From Tetrahymena thermophila SB210 (Eukaryota > Ciliophora > Oligohymenophorea > Hymenostomatida > Tetrahymenidae): a stretch of 64,000 nucleotides of DNA. The stretch lies in assembly GCF_000189635.1 (NCBI RefSeq), contig NW_002476237.1, positions 434,001 to 498,000 on the forward strand, given 5' to 3'. Below, piece by piece: positions 39,090 through 53,800 of this stretch; position 1 is the first letter of the stretch, and the number at the start of each line of letters is the position of its first letter. The notes under the pieces are model-generated. The model saw only the letters and a program-made list of their open reading frames with translations. It was not told where the DNA came from and searched no databases. Both the position numbers and the translations under genes were made by a program.

Positions 39090-40616
39090 TTTTTATAGAG
39101 TTGCTTATTTTTTAATGGACTCAAATAAATTTGTGAAAAATATTATTACTATGCAATTATCAATTCCCCATAAAGAAAGTATTTAATTTTATAATTAATA
39201 CATTCAAGCAATTTAATAATTTTATCATATAAAACCAAAATCCTTATTCTGTGATCAAAAGATGGAATGCTATTTCTTGAGAAAATTAAGACCAAGAAGA
39301 AATAGAATTATTATTAAGATTTCTCAATAAAATTTAAAATAATTTATCAAAAAAATATAATTTACTAGACAATTGCATATTATATTTTTTAAAAATATTT
39401 TTTTGTGGCATATTTATGTATTTGTTAAAATTATTAGATTGTAAGCTATGTTTTTTGGTTGAGTATGATTGCTTGAATATCATATAAAATAAATGAAATT
39501 TTAAAAAGCGCTTATAGATTATTATTGAGGTTGATTAATATTGAAAGATTAATTTCGGCTAAATTTATAGAAAAATCCAGTAATGTTAAATAATTCTTTT
39601 AAAAATATTTAAAATTTATTTTTGAAATGTGTGTGTGATAAAACTCTTTGAAAAAACTAATCTTTTTGATTTTATATCCTATGAATGATCTATTAATTTT
39701 TAAAGGTAAGTTGCTTTTACAACTTATTTTTAGTTTCTTGTCAAAAAAGAGGAAAATCATAAAACAAATCTATAAAATATCAATGAAAATATTTTTTTTT
39801 GTAGTGATGGTTTATTATTTTATAGCTAAATTTACAATTTAGAGCATAATTAGTAATTATTAATTCAACTTAATAGCAGCTTAATATTTATTCTATTCTA
39901 GATGCGTTAAAGGTAGTAGAGTAAATCAGAAAACTTAAGTTGGTAAGCAATAAAATAAAAAAAAATAAATTAATTAAGTTTTTATCTAAAAATGAATATT
40001 CGTAATATGATTCCAAATTAATTAATAAATATGAAGAATATAATTTGTCTGTCGATGAGTTATTTTTATTGTTTTTCAATCAATAAATGAAATAAAGATT
40101 TTTTTCGTCAAGTAATTAATTTTTGCACTATTAAAAGAGAATACTATTAGTAAATAATACATAAATTTATATACATATATTAACACAAATATGCATATGC
40201 AAAAAGAAGAAGAAAATTTATTTGATTGCATAAATAACGCAATACTTATTTATTTATTTTTAATTTAGATGTTTGTTTGCTTGCTTGTTTCTTTTTTTGC
40301 TACCTAGCTTGCTTGCTTAATTGTTTGCTGGCCTTTTATTAAAAAAGTGATTATATCCCGCAAATTTCATAATTAATAAAAAAATAATAAAATAAAATTC
40401 AATCCAAAAGGACTTCACAACATATAAACCAAAATTTTTAAAGTATTTATTATAAAACTCAAGCATTCTCCATAATAAGTAGGGCGAATAAACTCATATA
40501 GACAAGTACTTCTTTAATCTTTTAGTTTAAAATTAGCCAGAAGAAAATCTAAGCTCATATTGCTAGTCCTTCATCATACCAAAATTCTCACTTGAAATCA
40601 TAAGACATTACTGCAA
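39090..40616. other. Divergent promoter region
   Basis: About 1.5 kb between the secreted-protein start and the kinesin start. A/T-rich with no exon recognised. A GTTT/GCTT/CTTG tetranucleotide tract lies at about 40270-40333, some 300 bases upstream of the kinesin start codon. Confidence 0.6.
40270..40333. repeat. GTTT/GCTT tetranucleotide tract
   Basis: Four-base-phased TTGT and TTGC units upstream of the kinesin gene, interrupted by TTTCTTTTTTTGCTACC. Same character as the tract before the CCDC81-like gene. Confidence 0.55.
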
Positions 40617-43600
40617 ATGAACAAAATTATAGGAGGCTATTCGAGCAATAAAACAAATTCAACCTCTTTGCAAAGAAGTAATTCCAAGTCTAAGGACAAT
40701 ACAAGTCCTGTTAAGGGTCTCTAAGTTCCCAATTCTAATACTAACCTGAACAGTTCTAGAAAATCACCTGGTTAGATAAAACTTAATTTAAAATCTGATG
40801 AATATGCTACTCCAATCAAAGGAACTCTTCCCAATTCTACTAACTCTTAATCATAAGGCAGCTATTCAAATTTCGATGCAATTAATCAAGGTGGTAAAGA
40901 AGTCCTGTCCACCACTAAGTAAACAAAATAAATTTTATATTCTCTTTTTTAAAAAAAGTGTTGTTGGTTGAGTTTCTCTACTTTTAGTTTATTGTTAGCA
41001 AATAAAAAAAATAAAGAAAAAGTATGAAACTCAAACTCATGAGTCAAAAACTACTTTTATATATATTTATCTTTTGTTTATAAAAATTTTTAATTAAAAG
41101 CTCAACAAATAGAGGCAAAGCGTAGCTCCTTAATACTAAATCTCCTCTTAAATCTACTTCTATTGCAAGAACAGGTGTTGTTAACCTTCAAAAAGAGGGA
41201 TCTAGGACAGAGCTGAATGTTTCAAGCTATGAGAAAAAGAACCTAAGCAATACAAACATCAATATCAATATTTAGAAAGTAGATCAAGAAGGCGCAAACG
41301 AATTGACTGTAAGCTAGAAATATACTCAAGAAATCAGCGGATTTTAAGGATAAGGAGATGCAGGTTCAAATATTTTAGATATTTCATAGAATCAACTTAA
41401 GTAGAATATTTTTCTCCTTTATTTTTTCTTTTTATTACTTTCATCCTTCTACAGAAATTTAAAAACGATCAATTTGCTAGCTTGCTTCTAAAATTTAAAT
41501 TGTCCTTAAATACTTCTAAAAATATTTAATAAATTTTATATCAATTGATCCAGTAAAAAATTTTGCACTGAATCAAATTTTTTTCACAAATTAATAAATA
41601 AATAAATAAAAATAAAAAATATTGATAGCAAATTAAATTAGTTTTAAGAAATAAAATTCTGATTAATTAAATAAATAATTTTCTACCCATTATTTAATTT
41701 GATTAAGCAATTAGTTATTTTCTTAATTAAATTCAATGCAAATCTAATCAATAATAGTGTTTCAAATTTCTGATGTTTACTATTAGCAAGCATTTATCAT
41801 AATCAAATTTTGCTCACTTAATTAAATTTACATATTTTAAATAAGTCTTAAGGAAGAAAAAGATAAAAAGTCAAGCAACTAAAAGTCTCAAACAAGGTTA
41901 GATGACTCTCCTCCTTAAAATAGAAAGAATTCAATTCCTAAAAATCCTCCAGCTCTATCTCTACAATCAAACTCTTCAAATATGTCTTCTAATTATGGAT
42001 AAAAGAGAGAATCTGCAACTTTTTCTTTAGCTAAAAATATCCTAAAGAGATAAAATACTAATTAATATGGCGGTTTACAAAATAACGATAAAGTAAACTA
42101 ATCAATTGACAAAGGTTTACTGAATTTATCTATCTAATAATCAACCAAACTCAAAAATGTTTCTTCTACAGCACCTTATAATCCCGAAGTTACAGCTAAA
42201 GAAAGAGATGGTAATGTAAGAGTATATGCACGTTTTAGACCTAATAACTCAACTGAATTAGACTTGATCAATTAAGGTTTAGGATCTAATATTATTGAAT
42301 TTAATGATGAAAAATCAGTTACAACAATGTGTGATAATCAGATGTACACTTGCGATAGAATATTCAAACCTGATTCGAAATAGGTATTAATATTTTTAAA
42401 TTTATTTATCGAAAAATCAAAATAAAAATCATTAGCTATTGCAATCAATTCAAAAATTTGCAATTGTTTTCAATAGATCATTTTTAATTAAAATATATTT
42501 TAAAAATAATATTTTACAATTTTAAACTTATGTTACTCAAAATATTAATTACTTAAGCTCCAATAAATTCAAATATTTAAGTTTTGGGATTTCAATATAC
42601 TCTTAAAATTGAAATAAAATAAATTACAAAAAACAAATTTATTAATTTCAATCAAACTTAAAATTTTAGCAAAATAGAAATAAATTTAAAACAGCTAATT
42701 TTTTAAAAAATATTTAATTTATTTTAAAATTATAAAGGAATATGTTTACAATACTGTAGCAGTTGAAGTTGTAAATGACGTTTTAGCAGGTTATAATGGT
42801 ACTATATTCACCTATGGTGTTACTGGTAGTGGTAAGACTCATACCATGTTTGGTAAAATTTAAGAAGAAGAGATGGAAGGTATCATTCCTAGAATGTGTA
42901 CTTAGTTATTTGAACATGTAGAAAATGAAGAGCTTGATATTGACTACACAATTAACGTTTCTATGCTTGAAATTTACAAAGAAAATTTATATGATTCTCT
43001 TATTTAACTGAGCTCAGGAGATAAAAAGGATTTAAAAATTAAAGAACATCCTTAAAAGGGTATCATTGTTGATGTAACTAACTAAAGATTTTCATACTTT
43101 TGTAATATAAATTCAAAATTTTATTTTTTCTAGGGTTTAACTCAAAAACAAATCGCAAAAGAAGAGGAACTCTTTGGTATCATAGATTATGGTTATAACT
43201 AAAGACAAACAAGAGCTACTCGTCTTAACGAATATAGTTCTCGTTCTCACACTGTTTTCATGGTAGAAATTTAACAAAAGCTTCCAAATGGATCTGAAAA
43301 GAGTGGTAAGCTTAATCTTATTGATTTGGCAGGTAGTGAAAAAGTAAATAAATCTGGTGCTGTTGGTGAATCCTTAGAAGAAGCTATCAAAATTAATGTT
43401 TCTTTGACTTGCTTAGGTAAAGTTATCCATGCATTAACAACAGGGTAAGAGTACATTCCTTATAGAGACTCTAAATTGACTAGAATATTGCAAGAATCAT
43501 TAGGTGGTAACTATAAGGTAGTTTTTTAAATTTAAAAAATAAAAATTTCAATTTATTTCTTCATTAACAAAAAAGACATCATTAATTGTTTGCTGTTCTA

Positions 43601-46600
43601 TGCATTCAAACTTCTAGGATGATACAGTCTCAACTTTAAAGTTTGCATAAAGAGCCAAAACTATTAAAAATACCTTTAAGTAAAATATAAAGAGTTCCCC
43701 AGAATCTATGAAGCAAGCAATCGAAATACTGAAGTAAGAAGTCTTCTAAGCAAAAAATCTTTTGTAAATTTTCCACTCCAACATTGCAGATGTTAAAGAA
43801 GGCTTGTAAAGCGGTGATCCAGAAAAAATAAAATAAATTAGTAAAATATTAAAACTAATTTAAAAATAAGATTAAAATATTATTTTTATAAAATAGATAA
43901 GGCACTTGATAAGCTTTTAGAATATTAAACTGACTACAATCCTAAATAATACGAGCTAGGAGCTCTTACTGATTAAGCAGGAAGAATTTCAGCTTTAGCT
44001 TCAGGTGCTGCAAATTTAGCTGGATTTGCTGCAACAGGCAATGCAAGCATCGATATTTTAATTGCAAGAGTTAAAAATAGAGATGAAGAAATTGCTTCTT
44101 TAAAAAATAACATCGTCGATTTAGAAGAAAAGAATAAAAATTTAGAGAATGACATTTTAGAAATAAAATAATCTAACATTAAGATGGTTAGTGAGTTAAA
44201 TGACTTAAAAATTGAAAAAAATTCTATTAATGTTAAATTTAACAAAGAAGTTTCAAAGAATGATTTCTTAGTCTTCCAAATAGAAATTTTATAGAAACAA
44301 ATTCAAAATTTAGTTGATCAAGTGTGTAAATCTGAAAAGAGATGTGCAGAATATCTTTAACAGAAGAAAAAAGTTAGTAATAAATATTTTTAAAACTATT
44401 ATTAATGACAAAATATTTATAATTAATTTTATTTTCAATTAAATAGTCGATGAAAAAATTGATAACATTATGAAAGACGATTTGACTTTCGCTGAAATAA
44501 AGCTTTCTGATTATTTTAACAATAGTATCAACTTCAACTATGAGGTAAATATTTAAATTATATATAATTTATATAATATGAATTATATTTAATAAAAATA
44601 AGTTCTAAATTGATCGTAACAGTGCTTTAAATTAAGGCATTAACCTCAGCTCTTTAACAGGTAAAAAGAAATCAGCTCACTCAAGTGCTAAATAATCTAG
44701 TGACAGTGATAGCGATAGTGACAGCGACTCTGATTCTTCTTAGAGTTTTATTTCTTCTTAAGTGAATACACCTGGTAAAAATAAAGCTTCTGCAGTTCAT
44801 TCATAGAAAAAAATAGAATACTAAGGAAATAAACCTATCTTAGGAATACCTAATACATCTAGCTTCTACAGAGGATAAAATATGAATGCATAATAAAATC
44901 CTCCTTCTTCAAGAGATGATGGAATGAAAGACTCATTCTTAAACAATATAAGCTTCAACAACATTTCAAATAATCCTAATGTTGAAATGCTGAAGAGAAT
45001 TATTGAAATCCCTTAAAAGATAGATGAAGCAAGTCAAAAAGACCCAGTTTCTAAAGATTTTATGATCATAAATTTAAAGAAGGCTCTTATAAAGTAAAGA
45101 AAAATTAAAGATTAAAAAATTAATTAAATTTACAAAATTTTAACATAATAGTGCTCATATCATAAACTAGAATTTACTTAGAACAATTAGTGCTCTTGAA
45201 TGGAAATAAATTATTGAATATGGAAAATCATAGCTAAAAAGTAATGTCATGAAAATTTAAAGCAAACATATTGAAAGATTAGAATCTGTAATCGAAGAAA
45301 ATATTGGAAACTAAAAGAACTTGCGTGATAAGATGGAAGAAATAGAATTTGAATTAAATGAGTAAAAGAAAGAAATAAAAACTACAACTTCATTCAGTCG
45401 CTTAATGCCTCGTAAAAGCAGAATTATGCTACCTGTTCCAATTTAACCTAGATTCTAAAACGCTGTTTAACAAGTTTAGAAAATAGTTTAAATAGCCCCA
45501 CCTAGAAAAGATTCAATAACAAGTGAATTACAACAATCAAGAGAATAGAACCCTACAAATAGCAGCTAAATTAGAAATAACACCACAGAAAAAACAGAAG
45601 GAGATGACATGAATGAAAGTATAAATTTAATTTAATTTAATTAATTTGATTAATTATATTTTATTAACAGTTATTGACATGATTGATAAGAATGTACTTC
45701 CTTTAACTTATGAGAATGCTATTTCAGAGCTCAAGAAAAAGAACTATATTATCAAAAAATTATACCAAGAAAATTTAGATAGTAAAACACAAGTCATACC
45801 ATCAGTAATTCAAGATAGTGATAAATTAAATGCACTTTCTAGAGAAAACGAAAGACTTCGTGATAAGATTATTAGCATTTAAAATGACTTAAAAGTTGAA
45901 TAAGCTCAGACAGCCTCATATAAAAAATCTTTGCAAGTTGAAAGAAGAAACTTAAATAACCTAAGGAAGTTGAACCAAGAAATGGAGATTTCTCTAAGAA
46001 ATAATTTAAGAGAAGAGAACGAAGGCTGGTAAAGTGTGATTAATACAATCAAAGAGTAAAACGAAAAGGAAATGATTAAGAGATAGCAAGATTATAATAT
46101 TTTGAATGAAAAGCTCAATGATGTACTTGAAAAGGCTATGTATAAGTAAGAAATAGAAATTTTTATTATATTAATTATTTAAATTAATAGAGAATAATAA
46201 ATAATTAAAATATTTTTAAAAAAATGATCAATCAATCTTCTTTTAAATACAATTTATTGTTCAAACAAACTTTATCAAAAAATTCTTTAAAGTCAATTTT
46301 ATACTAACTTTTATTTTATTAAAAGACTTGGCGAAATGAAAACAAGAGGCTAAACTTGCACTGTAAGTGAAATTGAATAAGTTATTTAAGAACTCTAAAA
46401 ACAAAAAACTTCTGTAAGTGTAAATTATGAAAATAAATCAGCAAAAAGAAGAAGTTTACTTTTTACACCAGGCATGGTTCCTCCTACTTCCAATACTCCA
46501 TCATAATAATAATAATAATCATAATCATAAGGTGTTGGTGGAAATGGCATTAATCCTCATTCTCCTAAAACTTTAGCTTTACTCCAAGCATTTGCTTAAT

Positions 46601-46620
46601 AAGCTTAGTAACATTAATGA
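40617..46620 (+). CDS. Kinesin-1-like motor protein with long N-terminal extension
   Basis: Starts at ATG 40617 (exon 1 to 40918) and ends at TGA 46618-46620, in about 12-14 exons. About 310 Ser/Asn-rich residues precede the motor, which begins [11 protein letters not shown]. Motor landmarks are P-loop GVTGSGKT in [15 protein letters not shown], switch [10 protein letters not shown] and switch [10 protein letters not shown]. Then come [29 protein letters not shown] and QRAKTIKNT. These last three, together with GYNGTIF, match kinesin-1 heavy chains best. The motor hydrolyses ATP to walk on microtubules. The P-loop has Val where kinesins usually have Gln. The motor is followed by coiled coils (44030-44380, 45240-45380, 45690-46150), a Ser-Asp repeat near 44700, and a Gln-rich C-terminus. 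Total is about 1,450 residues. The N-terminal extension and low-complexity tail suggest specialised cargo or regulation. Confidence 0.9.
44695..44745 (+). repeat. Ser-Asp dipeptide repeat inside the kinesin gene
   Basis: AGTGAC/AGCGAT-type hexamers encode alternating Ser-Asp residues, a likely casein-kinase-2-type phosphorylation tract between the first and second coiled coils. Confidence 0.7.
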
Positions 46621-47818
46621 GCAAGAGGAATTCGATTTTTTTTTTTCTTTAAAAATTTTATTACTAACTAACTATAACAAACTTACACTATAAAAAATGT
46701 AAATTTTAGCTAAATCTGAATAAAAATAGAACTTCTCTTTTAGATTATTGCAATAAAAGGCATTATTTACTTCAATAAAAAAATATAATTTAATTTAAAT
46801 AATGCTACTATTATTATGTTTAGAAAAGGTATATATAAAATTGTATCTATAAACTTATGTCATTATATTATATATAATATATATATTCATGGATTTACTT
46901 ACATTTTTCCTAAAATATTCAATCTCTTAATTTTTTATTTTTATTTATTAATTATTCATTTCTAATCATTTAAACATATTTTCAAGCAAAATGTTTTAAC
47001 ATATTTGTTTATTTAATTGATCAAACAATTTATTCAAAATTAAAATTAATTTTTCAATATCTTACCTCTAAATATATTAAGCATATTTTCTTTTTTTTTA
47101 ATAAATATCATTATTTTTTATTTAAATTAAAGTGGTTTTCAAGGATTGGCAAGGAGCATAAAAATAGTCAAACCTTAATAAAAGCAAATTTTAATGTTTA
47201 GATTTTTACAATAAAATACCTTATTTTACTTCCTTAAACAAATATAATATAAATTTAAATAATACCACTATTAATATCATTAAGAAAAGGTATATATAAT
47301 ATTATATCTATAATTTATGTCATAATATTGAAACATATAATTTATATTTTCACATATTTATTTCTTATATTTTTCTGAATAAGTACAAAAATTCTTATAT
47401 TGTTATTTTATTCATTTTTATTTATTCTTAATAATCTAAAAATATTTTCAAAAGTAGCACTTTAGTGCATTTGGAAACTTTAATAAATAATAAACTTTTT
47501 ATATAATTGAATAAATAATTTATTTTTGAAATTAAATTTATGTGTTATTTCTAAATTTATTACTTGTGTTTATATTTTTTTAATGTAAATTTAAATAATT
47601 TTCAAAAGCAAGGATCAAAAAAATAATTTTATTTGTTTGATAAATTTAAGTTAATACACCTCTTTTATTTCGTTTTAATTTTTAAAAATATTATATTCGT
47701 TTTTTAAAATGCTAATTTCCTTTTTGTTTGAATAAGATCAAATCCTTTTTGATGATCCTAAATATTTAAATAATTAAAAAAGTCTAAAATATATTGTTTA
47801 CTATTTGGAGACTAACAA
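46621..47818. other. Intergenic spacer holding a diverged duplication
   Basis: Spacer between the kinesin and polycystin genes. It holds two diverged copies of a roughly 250-300-base non-coding unit (see the repeat entry). No exon was recognised. Confidence 0.6.
46740..47460. repeat. Two diverged tandem copies of a non-coding unit
   Basis: Copy one (from about 46740) and copy two (from about 47195) share ordered landmarks: TTTACTTC, a shared TTTAAATAAT block, then AGAAAAGGTATATATAA, ATCTATAA and TTATGTCAT. Later come a TTTATTTATT stretch and ATATTTTCAA. The spacing is about 430-445 bases. Divergence is considerable, so the duplication is old. It does not appear to include coding sequence. 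Confidence 0.6.
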
Positions 47819-50800
47819 ATGAATTAAAAAAATCAATAAGATAAGTAGGATGATGCTTTATTAGAAAAGTAAAGAATCTAATAGGAAGAACAAGATAAAA
47901 TAGAAAAACAAAAGTTAATAGATGGACAGCTGTCTACAAAAGAGACAACCTGCTACTGCGCGTATAAATTAAATAGAATTAAAAATCATTAATCAATCAT
48001 AATTTAAAAATATAGTTAATTGGTGATTACTATCATTCTCGTTGTGGCTCTGTTTTAAGATCATAGAATTCAAGACGGATATTAAATAGTAGAAGGCCTG
48101 GACGACTTTATAGGGATTTCGTATATTGATTTTAATTTAGTTTTAATAGTTTTCAAAAATTTTTTTTAATGCTTAGGAATTTGACTGAACAATCCTTGAT
48201 GAGTTTTAATAGTCTTTTTACTAACAAAATATCAGTAGCAATAAAAAACATTTACAATTCTAAAAATAAGAATCTTACTCTAACATACAACCCTCAATAG
48301 CATAATACCTTACAAAGTATCTTAGATGCCTAGCCTAATTATCAGGAATCTTAATATAGAATTTAATTCCTGAGAACTTTCAATTTGTTTTTAGGTATGA
48401 GGATCAGAATAGACTTGCGTACAATTGATGATAATGAGTTCGTTTCAAATTTCTTCTAGGTTTTATCTTAAAATCAAATTTTATTGATTGAACCAGGAGG
48501 TTATTAAGATTAAGCAGCAAAATTATAAATTATTTTGTAGAGCAATCAAGATAATTTAATATAAACTGATAACTATATAGATATGTTTTTTACAAGTGAA
48601 TTAGATGTTGGAGTTGTTAACAATTTACTAGAGTTTATATAAGTAAATCATATAGATTATTAATACAATATTTTAATATTGATATAAATAAATAAAGATA
48701 TAACTGAGTGACATTAAAACATACTAAGTTACTATAGATGTCTTTTCTGTCAACTTAATTAGATAAATGATTGTTTAACAAACAAGAGTTTTCACTGAAA
48801 GCGATTAAGGAGCTCTAAATTATTATTAACAAGATTAAGTAGCTATTTTCCTAAATATTAAAGGGTAAAATAATTTCGTTTTAAAAGGTTGTTGTAAAAA
48901 ATGTTTTAATATATTTATAGCAATACTAGTCCTGCAAATACTCTATATGCCTCTTATCTGATTAAAATCTTTTACTTATGCTGTGTTTCACTATAGATTT
49001 TAATATCTTTTGTCCTTGTAACAAATCTATTTATTTATATAGTTTTTTATTAATTTTATTTAATGATTTAAATAGAAAGTATTAGGTATGATTGTAAACT
49101 TTATTACAACAAAAATCTTCATTTTCGATAAGTAATATTTATTTTCATTTTAAGATTCTTAAATATAGCATTTATTTATTGTTATCAATAGATTCCTCAT
49201 TATCAATTTAATCCTTTAGTCAGTTGTTGTGAGCTATTTGTCTACTTGGCTACAACTTTTCTCAACTTATAAGTAAATGCAATTAGATTCAGTCTTAATA
49301 TTAATACTTGTATTTAATAATCTAGCTCCTTAAATTAAAGCACTTTTCAAAGCTTTTCTGATTTTGACCACTATGCTAATTACATGAGTGCTTACAATGG
49401 TGATAGATTTTTTAGTATTATAGTTTTAACTATATAGACTATCGCTCTTGTATAGCTAATTAACTAAAAGATACCTTCTTTTAATATTATTTACTACTCT
49501 CTTTTGAATTCAAGTAGAGATCTCTTTTTACTCATGATAGTATTTATTATATTTGCCTTTATAATATTTAAATATATATTATTATTATTATTATTATTTA
49601 TAGTTCATTGTTATTATGCTTGTAGCTTTTTCAGTAGTTGGAACTATTATATTCAGTGCTACTTAAATCAGTTTTTATAGTGAGATCACTGGAACTCTTT
49701 TTGAGCTTTTCAAATTTGTAGAGATTTTTTCCATATTTAGCTTAAATTTATAAAATTAAAAAAAAAAAGATATTCTAATATGGTGTTCTTGAAGAATTGG
49801 TAAATATCAATACCGGAACTGGTATAGTATTTGGATTAATCTTCATATTGTTTTTCAACTTTATATTAATTCCATACCTATACTCAGTAATTATTGTAAA
49901 TTACAACTCTATAAGAGAAGCTATGTCTATTACTACTGAAGCAATAACGGCGATAGAGTCAGAAAAGCAGTTCTAATTCTTAATAAAGATTTTTAATTTG
50001 ATAACGTTTGCCTCACCTTAGTAAGTAATGCAGTAAAAGTAGAAAGATGAAGAGAAAAAAAAATAAATTAAAGAGAAAGACAAATAAAGTTTGGAAAATC
50101 TGAGTGTGCATGATAAGCAAAGTCCAGATAAAAGAATAAAAGGAGGATTTCAGTCTCATATAGATCCTAATTACAGCTATTCGGTAAATTCTCCAAGAAA
50201 AAATCGCTTAGGTAATGAAACTCCTGTCACTCCAGAAAAAGCTAAAAGTTCATTTTAGAAAAATACCAGCATGAGAGGATCTCAGATTTTTGATGACGCA
50301 CACTCCAGTACAAGCAGAAAAAATTCTAGAAGCTAAACAATGATAAATTTTGGAAAAAAAAATAATTAGATTCAAGTGCATGGCAATAGCTAAGAATATG
50401 GAAATACTTAATAGGGGCCAGAAGTTAAAATGAAGTGGAAGTAGTAGCTATAATTCAACTTTAAATAACTTGGTTTGAACGTAAACTTATTTTAATATTA
50501 TTATTATTTAACCTTTATTGAATTTTATAAAAAATAGTTTTATGGATTCATTCCTGCTAAGGTAGAAGTATAGACAAGATAATAGAGACAAGATGAAATT
50601 GTCTAAAAAATTGAATAGTTGAAATTTGAGAAAAAGAAAGAAAAGATAAGTATTCAGAAAAAGAGAGCCAAAACTGCCAGAGAAAATATAAAGCTTACTA
50701 TTATCCATATTTATTTTTTAATAGTGCTGATATTTATGGGATCTGAATAACTACTCTATGATTAGGTATTAGAAAAAAAATTATTAATTTATGAATTAAT

Positions 50801-53800
50801 TCCATTAAAACAATCTTAATTTTAATAAATAATAGTGCTACAAAATCAACAAAGCTATTGATAATTACTATAGAAACACCCAAATAACTGTATTACAGGG
50901 TCTTGTTTCATAACAGATAACATTTGACACAGTCTCTGAAATCAATCATCTTTATGCGTGGATTGAATATGTATTTTTGCCTCCTCTTACCCCTTAATTT
51001 TCTACTAACTCTTATTCTGATAGAATTGATCAGTATAATTTGATTTTTGCAGAATTTCCAGCTCGTATGACTATTAGAAGAACAGTTATGCACTAAAACT
51101 CAGACTTCTAATTTTATAATACCACAAGCAACAAAATGAATGACCTACCTCTTTATATCTAAACTGCTGGAGACATGAGTCCTAGTTCAGGCTACTCAGA
51201 TGAATATCAGTAAGATTTTTATGGTCCAATTACTTTAAATGAGTATTATTACATTCGTCCTGGACCTAAAACAACTCCATACTAAGAAGGTGGTTTTGTT
51301 TAATATTTTACAACAAAATAAACTTAGAATTACCTTTACTTACTGACCATCTACAGAGATTAAATTATAAACCATGATGTAATAAATTTTTTAACACTTT
51401 TTAGATATCTAATTAGCAAATGTAAATAAATATAAATTAGACAGGTACAGTTGTTTTAGAATGTATATTCTATAATAAGTTTGATGATCTTTACTCATAT
51501 GCAATTATAAATTTTGATATAACAACGAGTGGATACATTAACAAGAAAATTAGTGTTAATGTAAAATTTCTTTCAATAAATCCAAATTATTTAAAGCATT
51601 TTCAAACAAATTAAACAAAAGAGCTTCATTGTAGATTTATATTCAAGTGACAGGCTAACAAGGATTGTATGGGAAGTACTGTTTTTCATTTAAATTTTGA
51701 TTTACTTCTTATAGTTTAAGAGGGATTTCTCAGCAATATTCATGAATGAAGAGATGAAGGCTTTAGTAAATTTATTTAATAACCTTTTACTTTTACTTAA
51801 TTAAGTGATATATTTTAATAGACTCCTTTAGATCCTGAACTAGAAAAAAAGAATTATGTGTTATATTTGCTAAACTATCATATTGAAGAAGGAGAGTATT
51901 CTTTAGTTGGATTGGTAAAGTAGTTCTTGACAAGAACTCTTAAATTAGCTCAAAGAATTTTAATGTCGCTTTAGATTTATTGTTAGTAAACAACAGCTAA
52001 TATCTTTTTAATCCTTGGACAAATATTGGCCTTAATTGTAATCATTTTCTATCTAACATATGCATGTAATACAGACAGAATAAATTTTGATAGAAATAAA
52101 TCAGCAAACTCTTATTAGCTAATTGGCTAATTCTCAGACTTCGCCAGCTAAATGGGCAAGTATAGTGCTGTCATGAGTATACTGATGTTTGTGCAATTCA
52201 TGCGTATTTTGTTTTATTTTGGTTTCTCAGGTAAATTAGCGTTAGTTCTGGATGTTATTTCTAACGCTAATCTTGATGTGTTCTTTTTCTTAATTATCTT
52301 TTTTATTCTCCTCTCTGCATTTGGATTGATCAGTATTGTCTTGTTTGGAAGTGAAATTTCATAATTTTAAGACTTCCCTAATTGTATAATAGAATTACTA
52401 TCATGGCTGTCTGGTGTTTAATCTTTTCCCTCTGAAAACTTTTCTGCTTCAGCCACTGAATACATCTTTTATATTATTTTCTTAGTAAATATTTATTATC
52501 TTTAATGTTCATTCTAATATAATTAATTAAAAAAAAATAGATTATTATGTAGCTAATTCTATTGAGAATGTTTATTGCTATTTTGGATGGATACTTTATT
52601 CAAAAAATAAGTGACAAAGACGATGTATGAACTTTTTGATAGTATTTATACTTAATATTTTATAAAATATATTAAATAGTAAACCAAGGGTATCATAGAC
52701 TTATTGCTTGACTTACTACATACCTATTATGAATAAATTAGAAATAACTCTTAAGAAAAATAGTAAGATGAAGTAGAAGAGTAGGAAAAAACAAATAAAG
52801 GTATAGCTTTTATTAAGAAAGCAAAGGATTGTCTATGGAGGTATTTTAATAAAGGTCTTCTATTTTTCTTGCAAATTTATTTCAGCGATGAAGAGACAGA
52901 AAAGTTAGAAAAGAGGATTGGTCTTTAAACATAACAAGAAGAAGCAATAAAGCTTGAAATAAATTTCTAAGAAAATGATGAAAGTGAATAGAACATTTCA
53001 TAATAAACTATAAATGATAAGCTATTAGATTTATAAACCTATATGAAAGAAAAACACAATGACAAAGACACTTAAAAAGACATACTAGATAAAAAAGATA
53101 AAAGTAGTATAAATTTCTGGATGATGTTGCTTTCTGATTCTTTGCAAACGACTACAAATAAATAGCTAAATTTTACTGAATATGATAAGAAAGGAAACAT
53201 TCTTTATCTTAATGAATATAGATAAATTGAATACAAAATGGAAAACTATTAAAATGGTGTTCAGACCATAATTAATTTACCTGATGATGAAGAAAATATT
53301 ATGTAATCCCCAGGTAAAAATGTAAAAGATAACACTACAAAATTTTCAAGTAAAATTTCAAGAGTACAGACAAATATGATAGGAAATTAAGCTAGGAAAT
53401 CAGTTTTAATTTTAGATGAAAATGAAAAGCCATTAATAAAATATGGGAAAAAGTAAATAAAAAAAGATATTGAGTAAATGAAAAAGAGAAATAGAAATAT
53501 CCATATTGAGTATAACTAAGAATGGAGAAGCTTATTTGACAGCAAAATTATGAATGAAATTATAGAATCTCTATCAGGTAAAGTCTACCTTTATGAAGTC
53601 AAGAATAAAAAAAATAAGTAAATCAATTTATTATTATTTAACACTTTTATTAACATAAAATAAATTTGAAATATCAATCATATAATTTTTTTTTACAAAT
53701 TTAACAGCTAAGTGATAATTTATTAATTATTTAAAAGTATAAAGTTGATATATTAAAATAAATTTTTTTTTGAAAAGAATTAATAAAATGCTATAAAATT

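Noticed and set aside
47819-50700. Treating the first polycystin unit as a separate gene.
   Set aside because: No TGA occurs in frame from the end of its pore through the linker into the TM1 of the second unit, and no convincing promoter gap is present.
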